A program made the translations under genes and the position numbers. From Butyricicoccus intestinisimiae (GTDB taxonomy: Bacteria; Bacillota; Clostridia; Oscillospirales; Butyricicoccaceae): a stretch of 64,000 nucleotides of DNA. How positions within the stretch are numbered: the first letter of the stretch is position 1; every line of letters starts with the position of its first letter. The notes beneath the pieces are model-generated. The model was not told the origin of the DNA. It searched no databases and saw nothing but the letters and a program-made list of their open reading frames with translations. Of the stretch, positions 1-8,373 are shown in pieces. The stretch is from positions 1 to 64,000 of the forward strand of contig NZ_JAHLQI010000006.1 of assembly GCF_018918345.1 (NCBI RefSeq). Reading direction: 5' to 3'.

Positions 1-1
1 T

Positions 2-119
2 AGTAGGTGTTGATTGTGATGAGGGTACACCCGTTCCCATTCCGAACACGGTAGTTAAGCTCATTTACGCTGAAAATACTTGGCTGGTGACGGCCCGGGA
101 AGATAGGTCGATGCCTACA
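2..119 (+). rRNA. rrf: 5S ribosomal RNA
   Basis: The segment carries the conserved 5S core (CCGTTCCCATTCCGAACAC, then GTAGTTAAGCTCAT) and the late AAGATAGGTCG block. The first bases GTAGG pair with CCTAC near 114-118, which closes helix I and gives a length of about 117 nt. It begins at the very edge of the window, so a base or two could be missing. The 23S gene and the rest of the rRNA operon presumably lie to the left. Confidence 0.93.
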
Positions 120-127
120 CAAATATG

Positions 128-156
128 CCGGAATTCTTTATGAATTCCGGTTTTTT
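128..156 (+). terminator. Rho-independent terminator of the rRNA operon
   Basis: CCGGAATTC and GAATTCCGG pair as a perfect 9-bp stem around a 5-nt loop, followed by six T. It lies directly after the 5S rRNA. Confidence 0.85.
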
Positions 157-181
157 GTTTTTCATAAAGGAGTGACAAATT

Positions 182-688
182 ATGTCAGATACACAAACTT
201 ATTTTGAAACGCGGACAGAATTGACGCTGGAAGAATACAAACGTTTTGACAAATGGATGCATAAAAATTTGACCGGTATGAATCGGATTTTTACCATTGC
301 CAAGATCATACTGATTGCGTTATGTATTGTGCTTGCCGTATTCAGTTGGAAAAACGGTGATATGATCCGCACGATTGGAGAATTGATTCTTGCAGTGCTT
401 ATCTTTCCTGTCTTTTCCTTGGTTCATACCATTTCTGCTCAGCGCACCTATCAGATGATTCACAAGCAGCAAGATGGTGCGGTGCAGATATATCGATTGT
501 ACCCAGATCATATGGAGCAGGTGCGAAAGCAGGGAAACACACAGATTGCGTATGACAAATTGTACCGAGTTGCAGAGACAGATACCAATTTTTACCTGAT
601 GCTGAGCAAAATGCAAGGCGTCATTCTGGTCAAAACCAATTGCGATGACAAGACGATCGCGTTTTTACATACATTGGTACAGAAATAA
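182..688 (+). CDS. YcxB-like membrane protein of unknown function
   Basis: This is a 168-residue protein with a hydrophilic N-terminus, two hydrophobic segments (about residues 38-56 and 65-82), and a C-terminal cytoplasmic domain. The tail resembles the YcxB family: a short strand-rich domain with a YDKLYRVAET-like stretch followed by a hydrophobic strand. That family has no known biochemical role. The start ATG follows AAAGGAG at normal spacing. It stands alone between the rRNA terminator and a shared bidirectional terminator. The family assignment is by pattern only. Confidence 0.7.
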   Translation: MSDTQTYFETRTELTLEEYKRFDKWMHKNLTGMNRIFTIAKIILIALCIVLAVFSWKNGDMIRTIGELILAVLIFPVFSLVHTISAQRTYQMIHKQQDGAVQIYRLYPDHMEQVRKQGNTQIAYDKLYRVAETDTNFYLMLSKMQGVILVKTNCDDKTIAFLHTLVQK

Positions 689-692
689 AAGA

Positions 693-730
693 ATGGCACG
701 ATGTTCTGATTTTCAGAATATCGTGCCGTT
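693..730. terminator. Bidirectional intrinsic terminator
   Basis: GGCACGAT and TCTGA pair with TCAGA and ATCGTGCC around TTT, a long hairpin between convergent genes. T-rich sequence lies on the plus side (GTTTTGCTTTATTT). Confidence 0.75.
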
Positions 731-735
731 TTGCT

Positions 736-1545
736 TTATTTACTCATTTCCTGCGATTTTTTTACGCAGGTATCAATTGCATCTATAACAGCGGACCGCA
801 AGCCGCTGGCCTCCAGAGAAGCGACTGCTTCAATGGTCGTTCCGCCGGGAGAGCAGACGTTGTCTTTGAGTTCGCCTGGGTGCATACCGGTTTCCAATAC
901 CATTTTGGCAGAACCGAGGACAGATTGAGCGGCGAACGTATAGGCTTGTTTGCGCGGCATACCGTGCAGAACAGCCGCATCAGCCATGGCTTCGATAAAC
1001 ATGTATACATACGCCGGAGAGGAGCCGCTGACGCCGGTTACAGCATCCATCAATTTTTCCGGAACTTCCTCTGCTTTGCCAAAACTGTTGAGCATGGCCA
1101 TCACGATGGTTCGATCTTCAGGCGTGATATTGGCATTGAAACAAACGGCAGACATTGCCTCGCCGACAAGTGCTGGGGTATTGGGCATCACACGAACCAA
1201 CTTTACCGGCTTGCCGAATCGCGTTTCATTGGCAGACAGCGTTTGTCCTGCCGCAATCATGACAACAATGGTTTCCGGTTTTACGACATCGCGGATTTCC
1301 GCAATCACCGTCTCATACAAATATGGCTTGACGGAGAGCACCAAAACGTCCGCTTGTGCTGCTGCTTTCGCGTTACCCTGCTGTATGGTGCGGATGCCAA
1401 ATTCTTCTTTCAGTGCGTCCAGCTTGGGGGCAGAAGGATTGCTTGCGGTGACACAGTCCGGTGCAGCAAGACCAGACGAAAGAATGCCGCCGATCATGGC
1501 TTTCGCCATGTTTCCGGCACCGATAAATGCATAATTTGTACTCAT
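736..1545 (-). CDS. proC: Pyrroline-5-carboxylate reductase
   Basis: ProC reduces 1-pyrroline-5-carboxylate to L-proline with NAD(P)H, the last step of proline synthesis in the cytosol. The 269-residue protein has the family's usual length, an N-terminal Rossmann motif (FIGAGNMAKAMIGG, about residues 6-19), and the C-terminal signature with SSPAYVYMFIEAMAD and the PGGTT loop. I chose the ATG at 1545 because GGAGGAA precedes it; a longer reading frame upstream overlaps the neighbouring gene. Start and upstream stop share ATGA, so the gene is probably translationally coupled to the glycosyltransferase. Confidence 0.95.
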   Translation of the reverse strand: MSTNYAFIGAGNMAKAMIGGILSSGLAAPDCVTASNPSAPKLDALKEEFGIRTIQQGNAKAAAQADVLVLSVKPYLYETVIAEIRDVVKPETIVVMIAAGQTLSANETRFGKPVKLVRVMPNTPALVGEAMSAVCFNANITPEDRTIVMAMLNSFGKAEEVPEKLMDAVTGVSGSSPAYVYMFIEAMADAAVLHGMPRKQAYTFAAQSVLGSAKMVLETGMHPGELKDNVCSPGGTTIEAVASLEASGLRSAVIDAIDTCVKKSQEMSK

Positions 1546-2681
1546 ATGTGTTCCTCCGTATTTGTTATTGTATGCGCGATATGCTGGCACAAATCCTGTG
1601 TTGCATGCGGCTTTGCGATGGTCTCTATGCTCGCCTTTAAGCGATCCATGCGCCCTGGGCATTGAAACAGCAAATGGATGGCGTCAGAAATCTGCCATGT
1701 TTTGGTGATGTAAATTGCTGCGCCGTTGGCTTGCAGAAATTCCACATTGCGGTCTTCAACGCCAGGAAGCGGATGAATCATTAACATCGGTAAGCCCTTT
1801 GCCAGAGATTCGCTGGTCGTGATTCCGCCCGGTTTGCTGAGCAGACAATCTGCAGCGTCCATGATTTCATCAACATTGTTGACATATTCAAACACTTTGA
1901 TGGGATTGCGTGTTTGAATCGCACACACTTTTTCAAAAAGCTTTTCATTTTTGCCGCAGATGACAAGAATTTGTACAGGGAACGGCAGTTGTTCAATGGA
2001 TGCAATGTATTCCGGCACATCGCCAAATCCCATGCCGCCGCTCATAATTAAAATGGTTGGCAGCGTTTCATCCAGATTAAATTTTTTGCGCATTTCTAAT
2101 TTGTCATGCTTGATTTGAAATTGCTTGCGAATCGGAATGCCAAACGGCAAAACGCGAGAAAAATCTATGCCGCGCCGTGTAAACTGCGGCTGTAGATATT
2201 CGCTCGGCGCAACAATGTATTCAAAATATTCGACATCCTCCCAGTAGTTTTGTACGGTGAAATCCGTAATGATGCCGTAGCAGGGACAAGTAATCGCGCC
2301 ATGTCCCTTGAGCAAATCTACAGCCTGTGCGGCATAAACCATTGTGCATACGATGCAATCCGGTGCGTACTCGTCAATGGCGCGGCGCAGACGGGAGGCA
2401 AGAAACGCATCTGCCAGCCGAGATGGCGTGTATTCGTTAAAATCCTTTTCATCCTGCCGCGTGTAGACAGTAGACGCCATGTCATGAAAATGCGACAGCG
2501 TTTTCATAGACAAAAAATATCCGCTCGCCGTTGCCTTTTTCAAATGCGGGCTGATATATTCATACATGTCCAAAATCTCACACGAAGCGTCGGGATATAA
2601 TGCAGTAAAGCAATCGGAGATTGCTCCGGCAACGGCATTGTGTCCGTTGCCAAGCGGTGCTGTAATAATCAGTAATTTCAT
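1542..2681 (-). CDS. Processive diacylglycerol glucosyltransferase-like (MGDG synthase family, GT28)
   Basis: The 379-residue protein begins MKLLIITAPLGNGHN, the N-terminal loop typical of MGDG synthase/UgtP-type enzymes that transfer sugars from nucleotide sugars to diacylglycerol. Its C-terminal donor-binding part has SGGMGFGD and SKPGGITTSESLAKGLP, the GT28 nucleotide-sugar signature. A peripheral membrane protein is expected because there is no signal peptide or transmembrane helix. The product may be a membrane glycolipid or lipoteichoic anchor; donor and acceptor cannot be told from sequence. The ATG at 2681 follows GGGAG, and the gene overlaps proC by four bases. Confidence 0.88.
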   Translation of the reverse strand: MKLLIITAPLGNGHNAVAGAISDCFTALYPDASCEILDMYEYISPHLKKATASGYFLSMKTLSHFHDMASTVYTRQDEKDFNEYTPSRLADAFLASRLRRAIDEYAPDCIVCTMVYAAQAVDLLKGHGAITCPCYGIITDFTVQNYWEDVEYFEYIVAPSEYLQPQFTRRGIDFSRVLPFGIPIRKQFQIKHDKLEMRKKFNLDETLPTILIMSGGMGFGDVPEYIASIEQLPFPVQILVICGKNEKLFEKVCAIQTRNPIKVFEYVNNVDEIMDAADCLLSKPGGITTSESLAKGLPMLMIHPLPGVEDRNVEFLQANGAAIYITKTWQISDAIHLLFQCPGRMDRLKASIETIAKPHATQDLCQHIAHTITNTEEHI

Positions 2682-2716
2682 GGCAGTCTCCCTATACACA
2701 AAATCTTCTATCTATA

Positions 2717-2744
2717 AGTATACGGCAGAGGGAGAGAATTGCAA
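2717..2744 (-). promoter_or_regulatory. SigA-type promoter for the glucosyltransferase-proC pair
   Basis: On the minus strand, TTGCAA is followed 16 bp later by TATACT. It sits about 35 bp upstream of the glycosyltransferase start. Confidence 0.6.
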
Positions 2745-2754
2745 GCATATGAAA

Positions 2755-2797
2755 CAAAAAAAGAGACGTATCCTACCTTGGTTTGGATACGCCTCTT
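2755..2797 (-). terminator. Terminator of the thiamine operon
   Basis: On the minus strand, AAGAGGCGTATCC pairs with GGATACGTCTCTT with one mismatch, followed by seven T. It lies just after the last gene of the thi operon. Confidence 0.85.
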
Positions 2798-2809
2798 TGC
2801 GCAAAACGA

Positions 2810-3391
2810 TTATAACATAGGCTGCATAGTTTGTGCAACATCGCTGCAGGTCATAAGACCGGACATAATGCAGGCACCTGCCGCGCCTGTTTGCAGGACA
2901 GCAGGATAACGCTCGGCGTTGATGCCGCCGATACCAAATACTGGCAAATCAGTCGCCTGACAGACCGCACGCAAGAATGACAAACCGCGCGGCGGAACGC
3001 CTGCCTTGCAGTCGGTCGGAAACACGTGCCCTGCCTGCACATACGTCGCCGGAGTATCTGCGAGCTGCGCCGCTTCTTCCGGAGAATGCAGGGAGACACC
3101 TACGCGGGAAAAATCATCCAACTCGTTTTTGTGCTGCAGAAGCAGATGAAACGGCAGATGAATGCCATCACAGCCGATGCGCCGTGCCACAGCAATTTGA
3201 GAATTCAAATTGAGGGGAACAGCATGCTTTTGACAAATGCGCAGGCAATCACGTGCTAAGGCTTCGTATTCACTCTCTGATAAATCCTTTTCACGAAGCA
3301 CAATGGCATAGGGATGCTGTGCGGCAATGCGATCCAATCGCTCCAAAAAATCATCCGGACACAGCAGCCGGTGCGTCACACAAATTACCAT
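2810..3391 (-). CDS. Thiamine phosphate synthase-like protein (ThiE/TenI family)
   Basis: This 193-residue TIM-barrel protein belongs to the ThiE/TenI superfamily. ThiE joins the pyrimidine and thiazole units to thiamine phosphate, while TenI aromatises the thiazole product. It keeps the GHVFPTDCKAG-like phosphate loop and the FGIGGI and GAAGACIMSGLM C-terminal motifs. The N-terminal half is shorter and diverged compared with the full-length ThiE at 33430-34089, and it lacks an obvious QIREK motif (LREKDL instead). Its place at the end of a thiazole operon makes TenI-like thiazole tautomerase activity as likely as ThiE. Its ATG overlaps the thiH stop (TGATG). Confidence 0.82.
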   Translation of the reverse strand: MVICVTHRLLCPDDFLERLDRIAAQHPYAIVLREKDLSESEYEALARDCLRICQKHAVPLNLNSQIAVARRIGCDGIHLPFHLLLQHKNELDDFSRVGVSLHSPEEAAQLADTPATYVQAGHVFPTDCKAGVPPRGLSFLRAVCQATDLPVFGIGGINAERYPAVLQTGAAGACIMSGLMTCSDVAQTMQPML

Positions 3392-4578
3392 CAGCCTGCG
3401 TAAATGTAGTCAGAGAATACCGGCTGTAAGCCCTCGTCGATGATTGCCTGACGCACGGCATGGACATCTCTGTCGTCAGAGATGATGAACTGCGGATCAC
3501 CCTTGGAATCCTCATCTTCGATGTGGTCGCCGATACCGGTGGAAACACCGGCGGAAATCTTGGTTGCGGCAATGTTGATGATGCCGTTTCGATAACCGGC
3601 GCGTTCACGGGTAGAAATCGTAATGCTGGCAAACGGCATAAACAGACGATATGCACAGATAATTTGCGTCAGCTGTGTCTCGTGAACATCCTTTGGATTG
3701 ATTTTATCATTGTTGATAATCGGACGCAGACGCGGGCAGGAGAAGGCAATTTCTGCGTGCGGATACTTTTTCTGAATCAGGTATGCGTGCATACCGGTTG
3801 CAAATGCATCCTTGCGGAAATCGTCCAGACCGAGCAGTGCGGCAAAACCGACGCCGCGCATGCCGCCCATCAGCGCGCGTTCCTGTGCGTTGACACGATA
3901 CGGGAAAATGCGCTTGTGGCCGCCCAGATGCAGCGTTTCGTACTTATCCGGATTATATGTCTCTTGGAATACCGTGACGTAATCGACGCCGCATTCGTGC
4001 AGATGGCGATACTCGTCCGAGTTGAGCGGATAAATTTCTACGCCGATGACCGTGAAATATTTGCGGGCAATCTTACATGCTTCGCCGATGTATTCAACCG
4101 GAGACATGGTGCGGCTCTCGCCGGTCAGAATCAAAATTTCTTTCAGACCGGATGCAGCGATAGCAGCCATTTCCTTGTCGACTTCTTCCATGTTCAGCTT
4201 GCCGCGGCGAATCTTGTTGTGGCAGTTAAAGCCGCAGTAAATGCAGTAGTTTTCGCAGTAATTGGCAATGTAGCACGGTGTAAACATCATGATGGAATTG
4301 CCAAAATGCTTGCGGGTCTCCTGCTGTGCACGCTTTGCCATCAGTTCGACATATGGCTGAGCTGCCGGAGAGAGCAGTGCGGCAAAATCCTCCGGTGTCA
4401 GCACGTCCTTGGACAGGGCGCGGATGACATCGGCAGCGGTATATTTGGTTTCATCATAGCCTTCGCGCGCTTCGAGCACCTGCTCCATGATGTTGCCCGG
4501 CACAATTTCCATGCCCGGCTGATATTCCATGTGATTGGTCTCACGGGTGATATATTTTGCGTTGATAACTTCGCTCAT
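3391..4578 (-). CDS. thiH: 2-iminoacetate synthase ThiH (radical SAM)
   Basis: ThiH cleaves tyrosine with a 5'-deoxyadenosyl radical to give dehydroglycine for the thiazole ring, the anaerobic route that replaces ThiO. The 395-residue protein has the cluster motif C108xxxC112xxC115 followed by GF, the GESRT motif after it, and the C-terminal region typical of ThiH rather than biotin synthase alone. The ATG at 4578 follows GGAGGAA. It lies between thiG and thiE/tenI in one operon, and use of ThiH fits an anaerobic host. Confidence 0.95.
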   Translation of the reverse strand: MSEVINAKYITRETNHMEYQPGMEIVPGNIMEQVLEAREGYDETKYTAADVIRALSKDVLTPEDFAALLSPAAQPYVELMAKRAQQETRKHFGNSIMMFTPCYIANYCENYCIYCGFNCHNKIRRGKLNMEEVDKEMAAIAASGLKEILILTGESRTMSPVEYIGEACKIARKYFTVIGVEIYPLNSDEYRHLHECGVDYVTVFQETYNPDKYETLHLGGHKRIFPYRVNAQERALMGGMRGVGFAALLGLDDFRKDAFATGMHAYLIQKKYPHAEIAFSCPRLRPIINNDKINPKDVHETQLTQIICAYRLFMPFASITISTRERAGYRNGIINIAATKISAGVSTGIGDHIEDEDSKGDPQFIISDDRDVHAVRQAIIDEGLQPVFSDYIYAG

Positions 4579-4590
4579 GTCTGTTCCTCC

Positions 4591-5355
4591 TTAGTCTGCC
4601 AGAAAACCGGTCAGCGGGGAAGAAGCAGATGCCTTTTCCAGAATGCGGCCCATGCCGGACAGATAAGCGGTGCGGCCTGCCTCAATGGCCTGCTTGAATG
4701 CGCCAGCCATTGCCGGAATATCACCTGCCGTTGCAATGGCGGTGTTGGACATGACAGCAGCGCAGCCCATTTCCATTGCCTCACATGCCTGACTCGGCTT
4801 GCCGATGCCTGCGTCTACAATAATCGGCAGATCAATCTCGTCTACGAGAATCTGAATGAATTCCTTGGTGACAAGACCCTTGTTGGTGCCAATCGGTGCG
4901 CCGAGCGGCATAACAGCAGCGGCTCCGGCATTGACGAGATCACGCGCTGCGTTGAGATCCGGATACATGTACGGCAGAACGACAAAGCCTTCCTTTGCCA
5001 AAATTTCGGTTGCCTTGATGGTCTCATAGTTGTCCGGCAGCAGATACTTGGACTCGTGAATACATTCAATTTTAATAAAATTGCCGCAGCCGACTTCGCG
5101 AGCCAGACGAGCAATGCGGACAGCTTCTTCTGCATTGCGGGCACCGGAGGTGTTCGGCAGAAGGGTGACGCCTTCCGGAATGTAATCCAGAATGTTGTCA
5201 ATGCTGCCGAGCGTTGCACGGCGCAGTGCCAGCGTGACAATCTGCGCACCGGCGTATTCTACAGCTGCCTTGATGAGATCCAGAGAGTATTTGCCGGAAC
5301 CGAGAATAAAGCGGGAAGTAAATTCGTGTCCGCCAAGGGTAAATGTATCAGCCAT
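4591..5355 (-). CDS. thiG: Thiazole synthase
   Basis: ThiG condenses deoxyxylulose phosphate, dehydroglycine and the ThiS thiocarboxylate sulfur into the thiazole phosphate. The 254-residue TIM barrel shows the family's N-terminal [10 protein letters not shown] segment, the FIKIECI strand with the Schiff-base lysine, [11 protein letters not shown], and [13 protein letters not shown]. The length is normal. The gene sits 12 bp upstream of thiH and downstream of thiF, so substrate and sulfur supply are co-transcribed. Confidence 0.96.
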   Translation of the reverse strand: MADTFTLGGHEFTSRFILGSGKYSLDLIKAAVEYAGAQIVTLALRRATLGSIDNILDYIPEGVTLLPNTSGARNAEEAVRIARLAREVGCGNFIKIECIHESKYLLPDNYETIKATEILAKEGFVVLPYMYPDLNAARDLVNAGAAAVMPLGAPIGTNKGLVTKEFIQILVDEIDLPIIVDAGIGKPSQACEAMEMGCAAVMSNTAIATAGDIPAMAGAFKQAIEAGRTAYLSGMGRILEKASASSPLTGFLAD

Positions 5356-5405
5356 GATAAAAAGTTCTCCTTTGTTTCAATAAAAAATATAAAAAATCAA
5401 TGAGC

Positions 5406-6215
5406 TTACGGTTCTTCGATGCCGAGCAGCAGACGAAGAACCATATTTGCCTCATGTCCGGCGCAGACGGTGACGCGCGGGGACATCAGACCGATGCCGT
5501 TTGCGGCGGCAGTTTCGCCATCGCCGCAGACATATAAGCGAGACATGCGCTTGCGGGTGACGATGGTGTTGGACGAGCCGTAGCCCGCCATGCCGGAGCC
5601 GGATACAATGCGAATGGTTTCAGACTCGCTGAGCAAGGTGGAAACCAGTTCCGCCTTGCAAACCGGATTGTCAAACGCTTCGCATACCACATCACAGTCT
5701 GCAAACAGATCCATCGCGTTTTCCGCAGTGATGCGGACAGTATGTGTTTCTACCGAGATGAACGGATTGATCTGATGAATCAGAGAGGCGGTCGCCTCGG
5801 TTTTGTACTGACCAAGATGGGAGACAAAATAATTTTGCCGGTTGAGATTGCTCGGCTCGACAATGTCGAAATCTGCGAGCACGAGCTGACCGACACCGGT
5901 ACGCGCGAGCATAGCGGCGATATTGGAGCCAAGTCCGCCGAGACCGGCGATGCCGACGCGGGCGCGGCGCACGGTTTCGTGCACTTTTGGCGAATGCCGC
6001 GCCGCCATCATGTGTTCCAGTACATCGCGCGGCGGCAGCACGCCTTTTTCAATCAGGGTGATGCTGTCGCCGTCCGCTAAGATACAGTTTTCACTGGTCT
6101 GAAATCCATTGCGAATGGTGACGGAGGCGGTCGGCTGCAGCTGGTTTGCTGCGTCCTGCAGACCGATGCCGTCGGGCAATTGTACCGGCTTTCCGTTGCA
6201 AATGATGTGAAGCAT
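5406..6215 (-). CDS. thiF: ThiF-type sulfur carrier adenylyltransferase with N-terminal ThiS-like domain
   Basis: ThiF adenylates the C-terminus of ThiS so that sulfur can be loaded for thiazole synthesis. The 269-residue protein has an E1-type nucleotide fold from about residue 80, with GIAGLGGLGSNIA and the DFDIVEPSNLNRQ motif. Residues 1-60 look like a ubiquitin-fold ThiS-type domain (LPDG near the start, LADGDSITLIEKG near the end) but do not end in a free Gly-Gly, so this part cannot carry sulfur. This layout resembles the family-2 ThiF proteins of clostridia. One base separates it from the thiS stop. Confidence 0.88.
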   Translation of the reverse strand: MLHIICNGKPVQLPDGIGLQDAANQLQPTASVTIRNGFQTSENCILADGDSITLIEKGVLPPRDVLEHMMAARHSPKVHETVRRARVGIAGLGGLGSNIAAMLARTGVGQLVLADFDIVEPSNLNRQNYFVSHLGQYKTEATASLIHQINPFISVETHTVRITAENAMDLFADCDVVCEAFDNPVCKAELVSTLLSESETIRIVSGSGMAGYGSSNTIVTRKRMSRLYVCGDGETAAANGIGLMSPRVTVCAGHEANMVLRLLLGIEEP

Positions 6216-6216
6216 A

Positions 6217-6411
6217 TCAGCCGCCTCCTACAAAGCATACGATTTCCACTGCGTCTGCGTCGTGCAGTGCAAAGGTGTCGTACTGTGCTTTCGGGACAAT
6301 GGCGCCGTTTACTTCAACCGCAATACGGGTGAGCGGGTAGCCCTCTTGTTCCAGAAGGGTGCGAACTGTCATACCCTCGGTCGCAGAAACCGTGTTGCCG
6401 TTTACTTTCAT
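6217..6411 (-). CDS. thiS: Sulfur carrier protein ThiS
   Basis: The 64-residue ubiquitin-like protein ends in Gly-Gly-Gly, the C-terminus that is adenylated and thiocarboxylated before sulfur transfer to ThiG. Visible family features are VEVNGAIVPK in the centre and DADAVEIVCFVGGG at the end. The ATG at 6411 is chosen because AAAAGGAGGAAT precedes it and the family length then fits. A longer in-frame extension would run back through the riboswitch terminator. It is the first gene of the thi operon. Confidence 0.93.
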   Translation of the reverse strand: MKVNGNTVSATEGMTVRTLLEQEGYPLTRIAVEVNGAIVPKAQYDTFALHDADAVEIVCFVGGG

Positions 6412-6446
6412 GGGGTTATTCCTCCTTTTGCTGCAAGATAGACATG

Positions 6447-6480
6447 AAAAAAGACCATCGACTTTGGAAGTCGTGGTCTT
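6447..6480 (-). terminator. Expression-platform terminator of the TPP riboswitch
   Basis: On the minus strand, AAGACCACGACTT pairs with AAGTCGATGGTCTT around CCA and is followed by a T run. It lies between the TPP aptamer and thiS, which fits transcriptional attenuation when TPP is bound. Confidence 0.85.
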
Positions 6481-6522
6481 ACAGGTGCTGATCTTGTTCA
6501 AAACTAGTAAATAACCTCGAAA

Positions 6523-6606
6523 CTCCCTACGTCGGTACTAACCGGACAGGTTCAATGAGTAAGGAGGCAATATCTCCACTCTCAACCGCTTCGCGCGGGT
6601 CCCCAG
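6523..6606 (-). promoter_or_regulatory. TPP riboswitch (THI element)
   Basis: The minus strand reads GGGGACCCGCG, then GGTTGAGAGT, then GAACCTGTCCGGTTAGTACC and GACGTAGGGA. These are the hallmark blocks of the thiamine pyrophosphate aptamer (the CUGAGA-like and GAACCUG...GUNAUACC...GNAGGGA regions). It precedes thiS-thiF-thiG-thiH and a terminator, so TPP should turn the operon off. Confidence 0.95.
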
Positions 6607-6640
6607 TTCGAACAAAGTCTTCAATTGTCTTTTCGTGAGC

Positions 6641-6669
6641 ATTATACGACAGAGAAACCAACTTGTCAA
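6641..6669 (-). promoter_or_regulatory. Consensus SigA promoter of the thi operon
   Basis: Minus strand TTGACA, 17 bp, TATAAT. Transcription would begin about 30 nt before the TPP aptamer. Confidence 0.85.
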
Positions 6670-6712
6670 TCATTTTTTTTCACAGCGGTTCACAAAGACA
6701 TCTGGGCATCGG

Positions 6713-6741
6713 TTGACGAATATGCGCAAAAATGTTAAACT
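6713..6741 (+). promoter_or_regulatory. Promoter for the aldose epimerase-like gene
   Basis: TTGACG, 17 bp, TAAACT, about 43 bp upstream of the ATG. It is divergent from the thi promoter. Confidence 0.6.
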
Positions 6742-6783
6742 GAACCTAGGAAAATGGGTATTTTTTGTGGAAAAGGAGAAACT

Positions 6784-7668
6784 ATGACGTACACGATTGA
6801 AAATGAAAAATTTTCCGTCAGCATCGACAGCAAGGGCGCCGAGCTGTGCTCGATGCGTTCGAAAAAGACCGGCATAGAATATGTCTGGCAGGCAGACCCG
6901 CATGTTTGGGCGCGGCACGCGCCGGTGCTGTTTCCGATTGTCGGCCGTCTCAAAGACAAAACGTATACAGTCGGCGGAAAAGAATATCACATCACCCAGC
7001 ACGGCTTTGGCAGAGATTTGGAATTTGCCTGCACCGAGCAGACAGATACCACGCTGGCATTTACGCTGATGCCAAATGAATATACCAAACCGATGTATCC
7101 ATTTGATTTTGCGTTTACCGTTCGGTATGTGCTGGAGGGAAATACGCTGCAAAAACAGCACATCACGGCCAATCATGGCGATACCGAGATGTACTATGAA
7201 GTCGGCGGGCACGATGCGTATAACGTTGCGTTGGAACCTGACGAAATCATGGAAGATTATTACCTGGATTTTGGCTCCGGTGATGCGATTTATCCGCTCA
7301 TCAATGATGAGAGCCTTATGATTACCAAGAACAAGCGCACGGTACCGCTGCAGGACGGCAAGCTGTTTTTGTCCGGCGGGCTGTTTGAGCTGGATGCGCT
7401 GATTTTGGATGACTGCGTTCGGCGCGAGGTCAGCATCCGCAGCAAAAAATCAAACCATGTCATTTCTATGAAATTTGATGATTTCCCATATTTGGGCATT
7501 TGGAGCAAATATACCGGCTCTGACACAAACTACGTCTGCATCGAGCCGTGGAGCACGCTGCCGGATGCAAATTATCTGGATCATGCGTTGGAAAATAAGG
7601 TCGGCGTGCGCAAGCTCGCACCAAAGAGCAGCGAAACGCTGACGTTTGAAACCACGATTGAGGAATAA
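6784..7668 (+). CDS. Aldose 1-epimerase family protein (LacX-like)
   Basis: The 294-residue protein belongs to the galactose mutarotase-like fold, which interconverts anomers of aldoses or sugar phosphates in the cytosol. Visible features are the N-terminal strand pattern with KGAELCSM, the HAPVLFPIVGRL segment that lines the active site, HGFGRD, and the late CIEPWST motif typical of LacX/YihR relatives. The usual length is near 300. The ATG at 6784 follows AAAGGAG. It stands alone, so the natural sugar cannot be inferred from its neighbours. Confidence 0.88.
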   Translation: MTYTIENEKFSVSIDSKGAELCSMRSKKTGIEYVWQADPHVWARHAPVLFPIVGRLKDKTYTVGGKEYHITQHGFGRDLEFACTEQTDTTLAFTLMPNEYTKPMYPFDFAFTVRYVLEGNTLQKQHITANHGDTEMYYEVGGHDAYNVALEPDEIMEDYYLDFGSGDAIYPLINDESLMITKNKRTVPLQDGKLFLSGGLFELDALILDDCVRREVSIRSKKSNHVISMKFDDFPYLGIWSKYTGSDTNYVCIEPWSTLPDANYLDHALENKVGVRKLAPKSSETLTFETTIEE

Positions 7669-7699
7669 AAAAGCAGGAACTGCACGGGCAGTTCCTGCT
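7669..7699. terminator. Intrinsic terminator between convergent genes
   Basis: AGCAGGAACTGC pairs with GCAGTTCCTGCT around a 4-nt loop. The T run lies on the minus strand (TTTTTTATT), so it mainly serves the PEBP gene but probably stops both. Confidence 0.8.
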
Positions 7700-7715
7700 G
7701 AACAATCAAAACGGT

Positions 7716-8216
7716 TTACTTGGCGCGATACATGGCGGACAGGCGGGTGTGCGACAGCACATGGCCGCGCAGACCGTGGATCAGTTCGTTGAGATAGAAG
7801 CCTGGCTTCAGATTCAACTTGCAGTCCAGCGCGTAGACGGACAGATCGTACTGATGCTCCTTGTCCGGAGGCGCCATGCCGCCGTAGCGCGACGCTTCTT
7901 CGATGGACTCGTCGGATGCCACGCTGTGGAAGCTGGTGCAGCCCTGAATCAAAGAAGGATCGTGCCGGCTGGCGTCTTCCGGCAGCTCGGTGACGGTCAG
8001 ATCGCACAGTGCCCAGTGAATCCATGTAAAGCCGCATACCGGAATGGCATCCACATCGTCCAGAACGACAGCAAAGCTGACCGTGCCTTCTGGCGCGTCC
8101 TCGATTTTGAATGGAATCGAACGCAGCGGCGTGCCCTCTGCGGAAAGCTCCGTGCCGAACTTGCCGAAGCGATCCTCCCAGTAGCCGTTTGCGATACCCG
8201 TACTTGTTACTTTCAT
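7716..8216 (-). CDS. YbhB/YbcL family Raf kinase inhibitor-like protein (PEBP)
   Basis: The 166-residue protein has the phosphatidylethanolamine-binding protein fold. It shows FAVVLDDVDA near residue 48 and TWIHWAL around the ligand pocket, then RYGGMAPPDKEHQYDLSVYAL, the conserved anion-binding segment. Bacterial members are cytosolic and their ligand is mostly unknown. There is no signal peptide. The ATG follows AGGAGG. It is monocistronic, flanked by its own terminator and divergent from yajC. Confidence 0.88.
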   Translation of the reverse strand: MKVTSTGIANGYWEDRFGKFGTELSAEGTPLRSIPFKIEDAPEGTVSFAVVLDDVDAIPVCGFTWIHWALCDLTVTELPEDASRHDPSLIQGCTSFHSVASDESIEEASRYGGMAPPDKEHQYDLSVYALDCKLNLKPGFYLNELIHGLRGHVLSHTRLSAMYRAK

Positions 8217-8310
8217 AGGAAAAGACCTCCTGTTCCTTAGGTTTCACTTTTATTATACCAGCATTCCAGGCTGGCTGTAAACAAATCTTATGGGAATAAG
8301 GGAAAAATGC

Positions 8311-8339
8311 TTGTATTTTCTCTTTCGATTGGGTATAAT
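8311..8339 (+). promoter_or_regulatory. SigA promoter of the yajC-SCIFF block
   Basis: TTGTAT, 17 bp, TATAAT, 35 bp before the yajC ATG. Confidence 0.75.
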
Positions 8340-8373
8340 TGTAGTATTGTATTTCGATGGGAGGTGTAATCCT

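Noticed and set aside
3460-5403. Open frame of 647 codons on the plus strand opposite thiH and thiG
   Set aside because: It mirrors two clear thiamine enzymes on the other strand and shows no recognisable domain.
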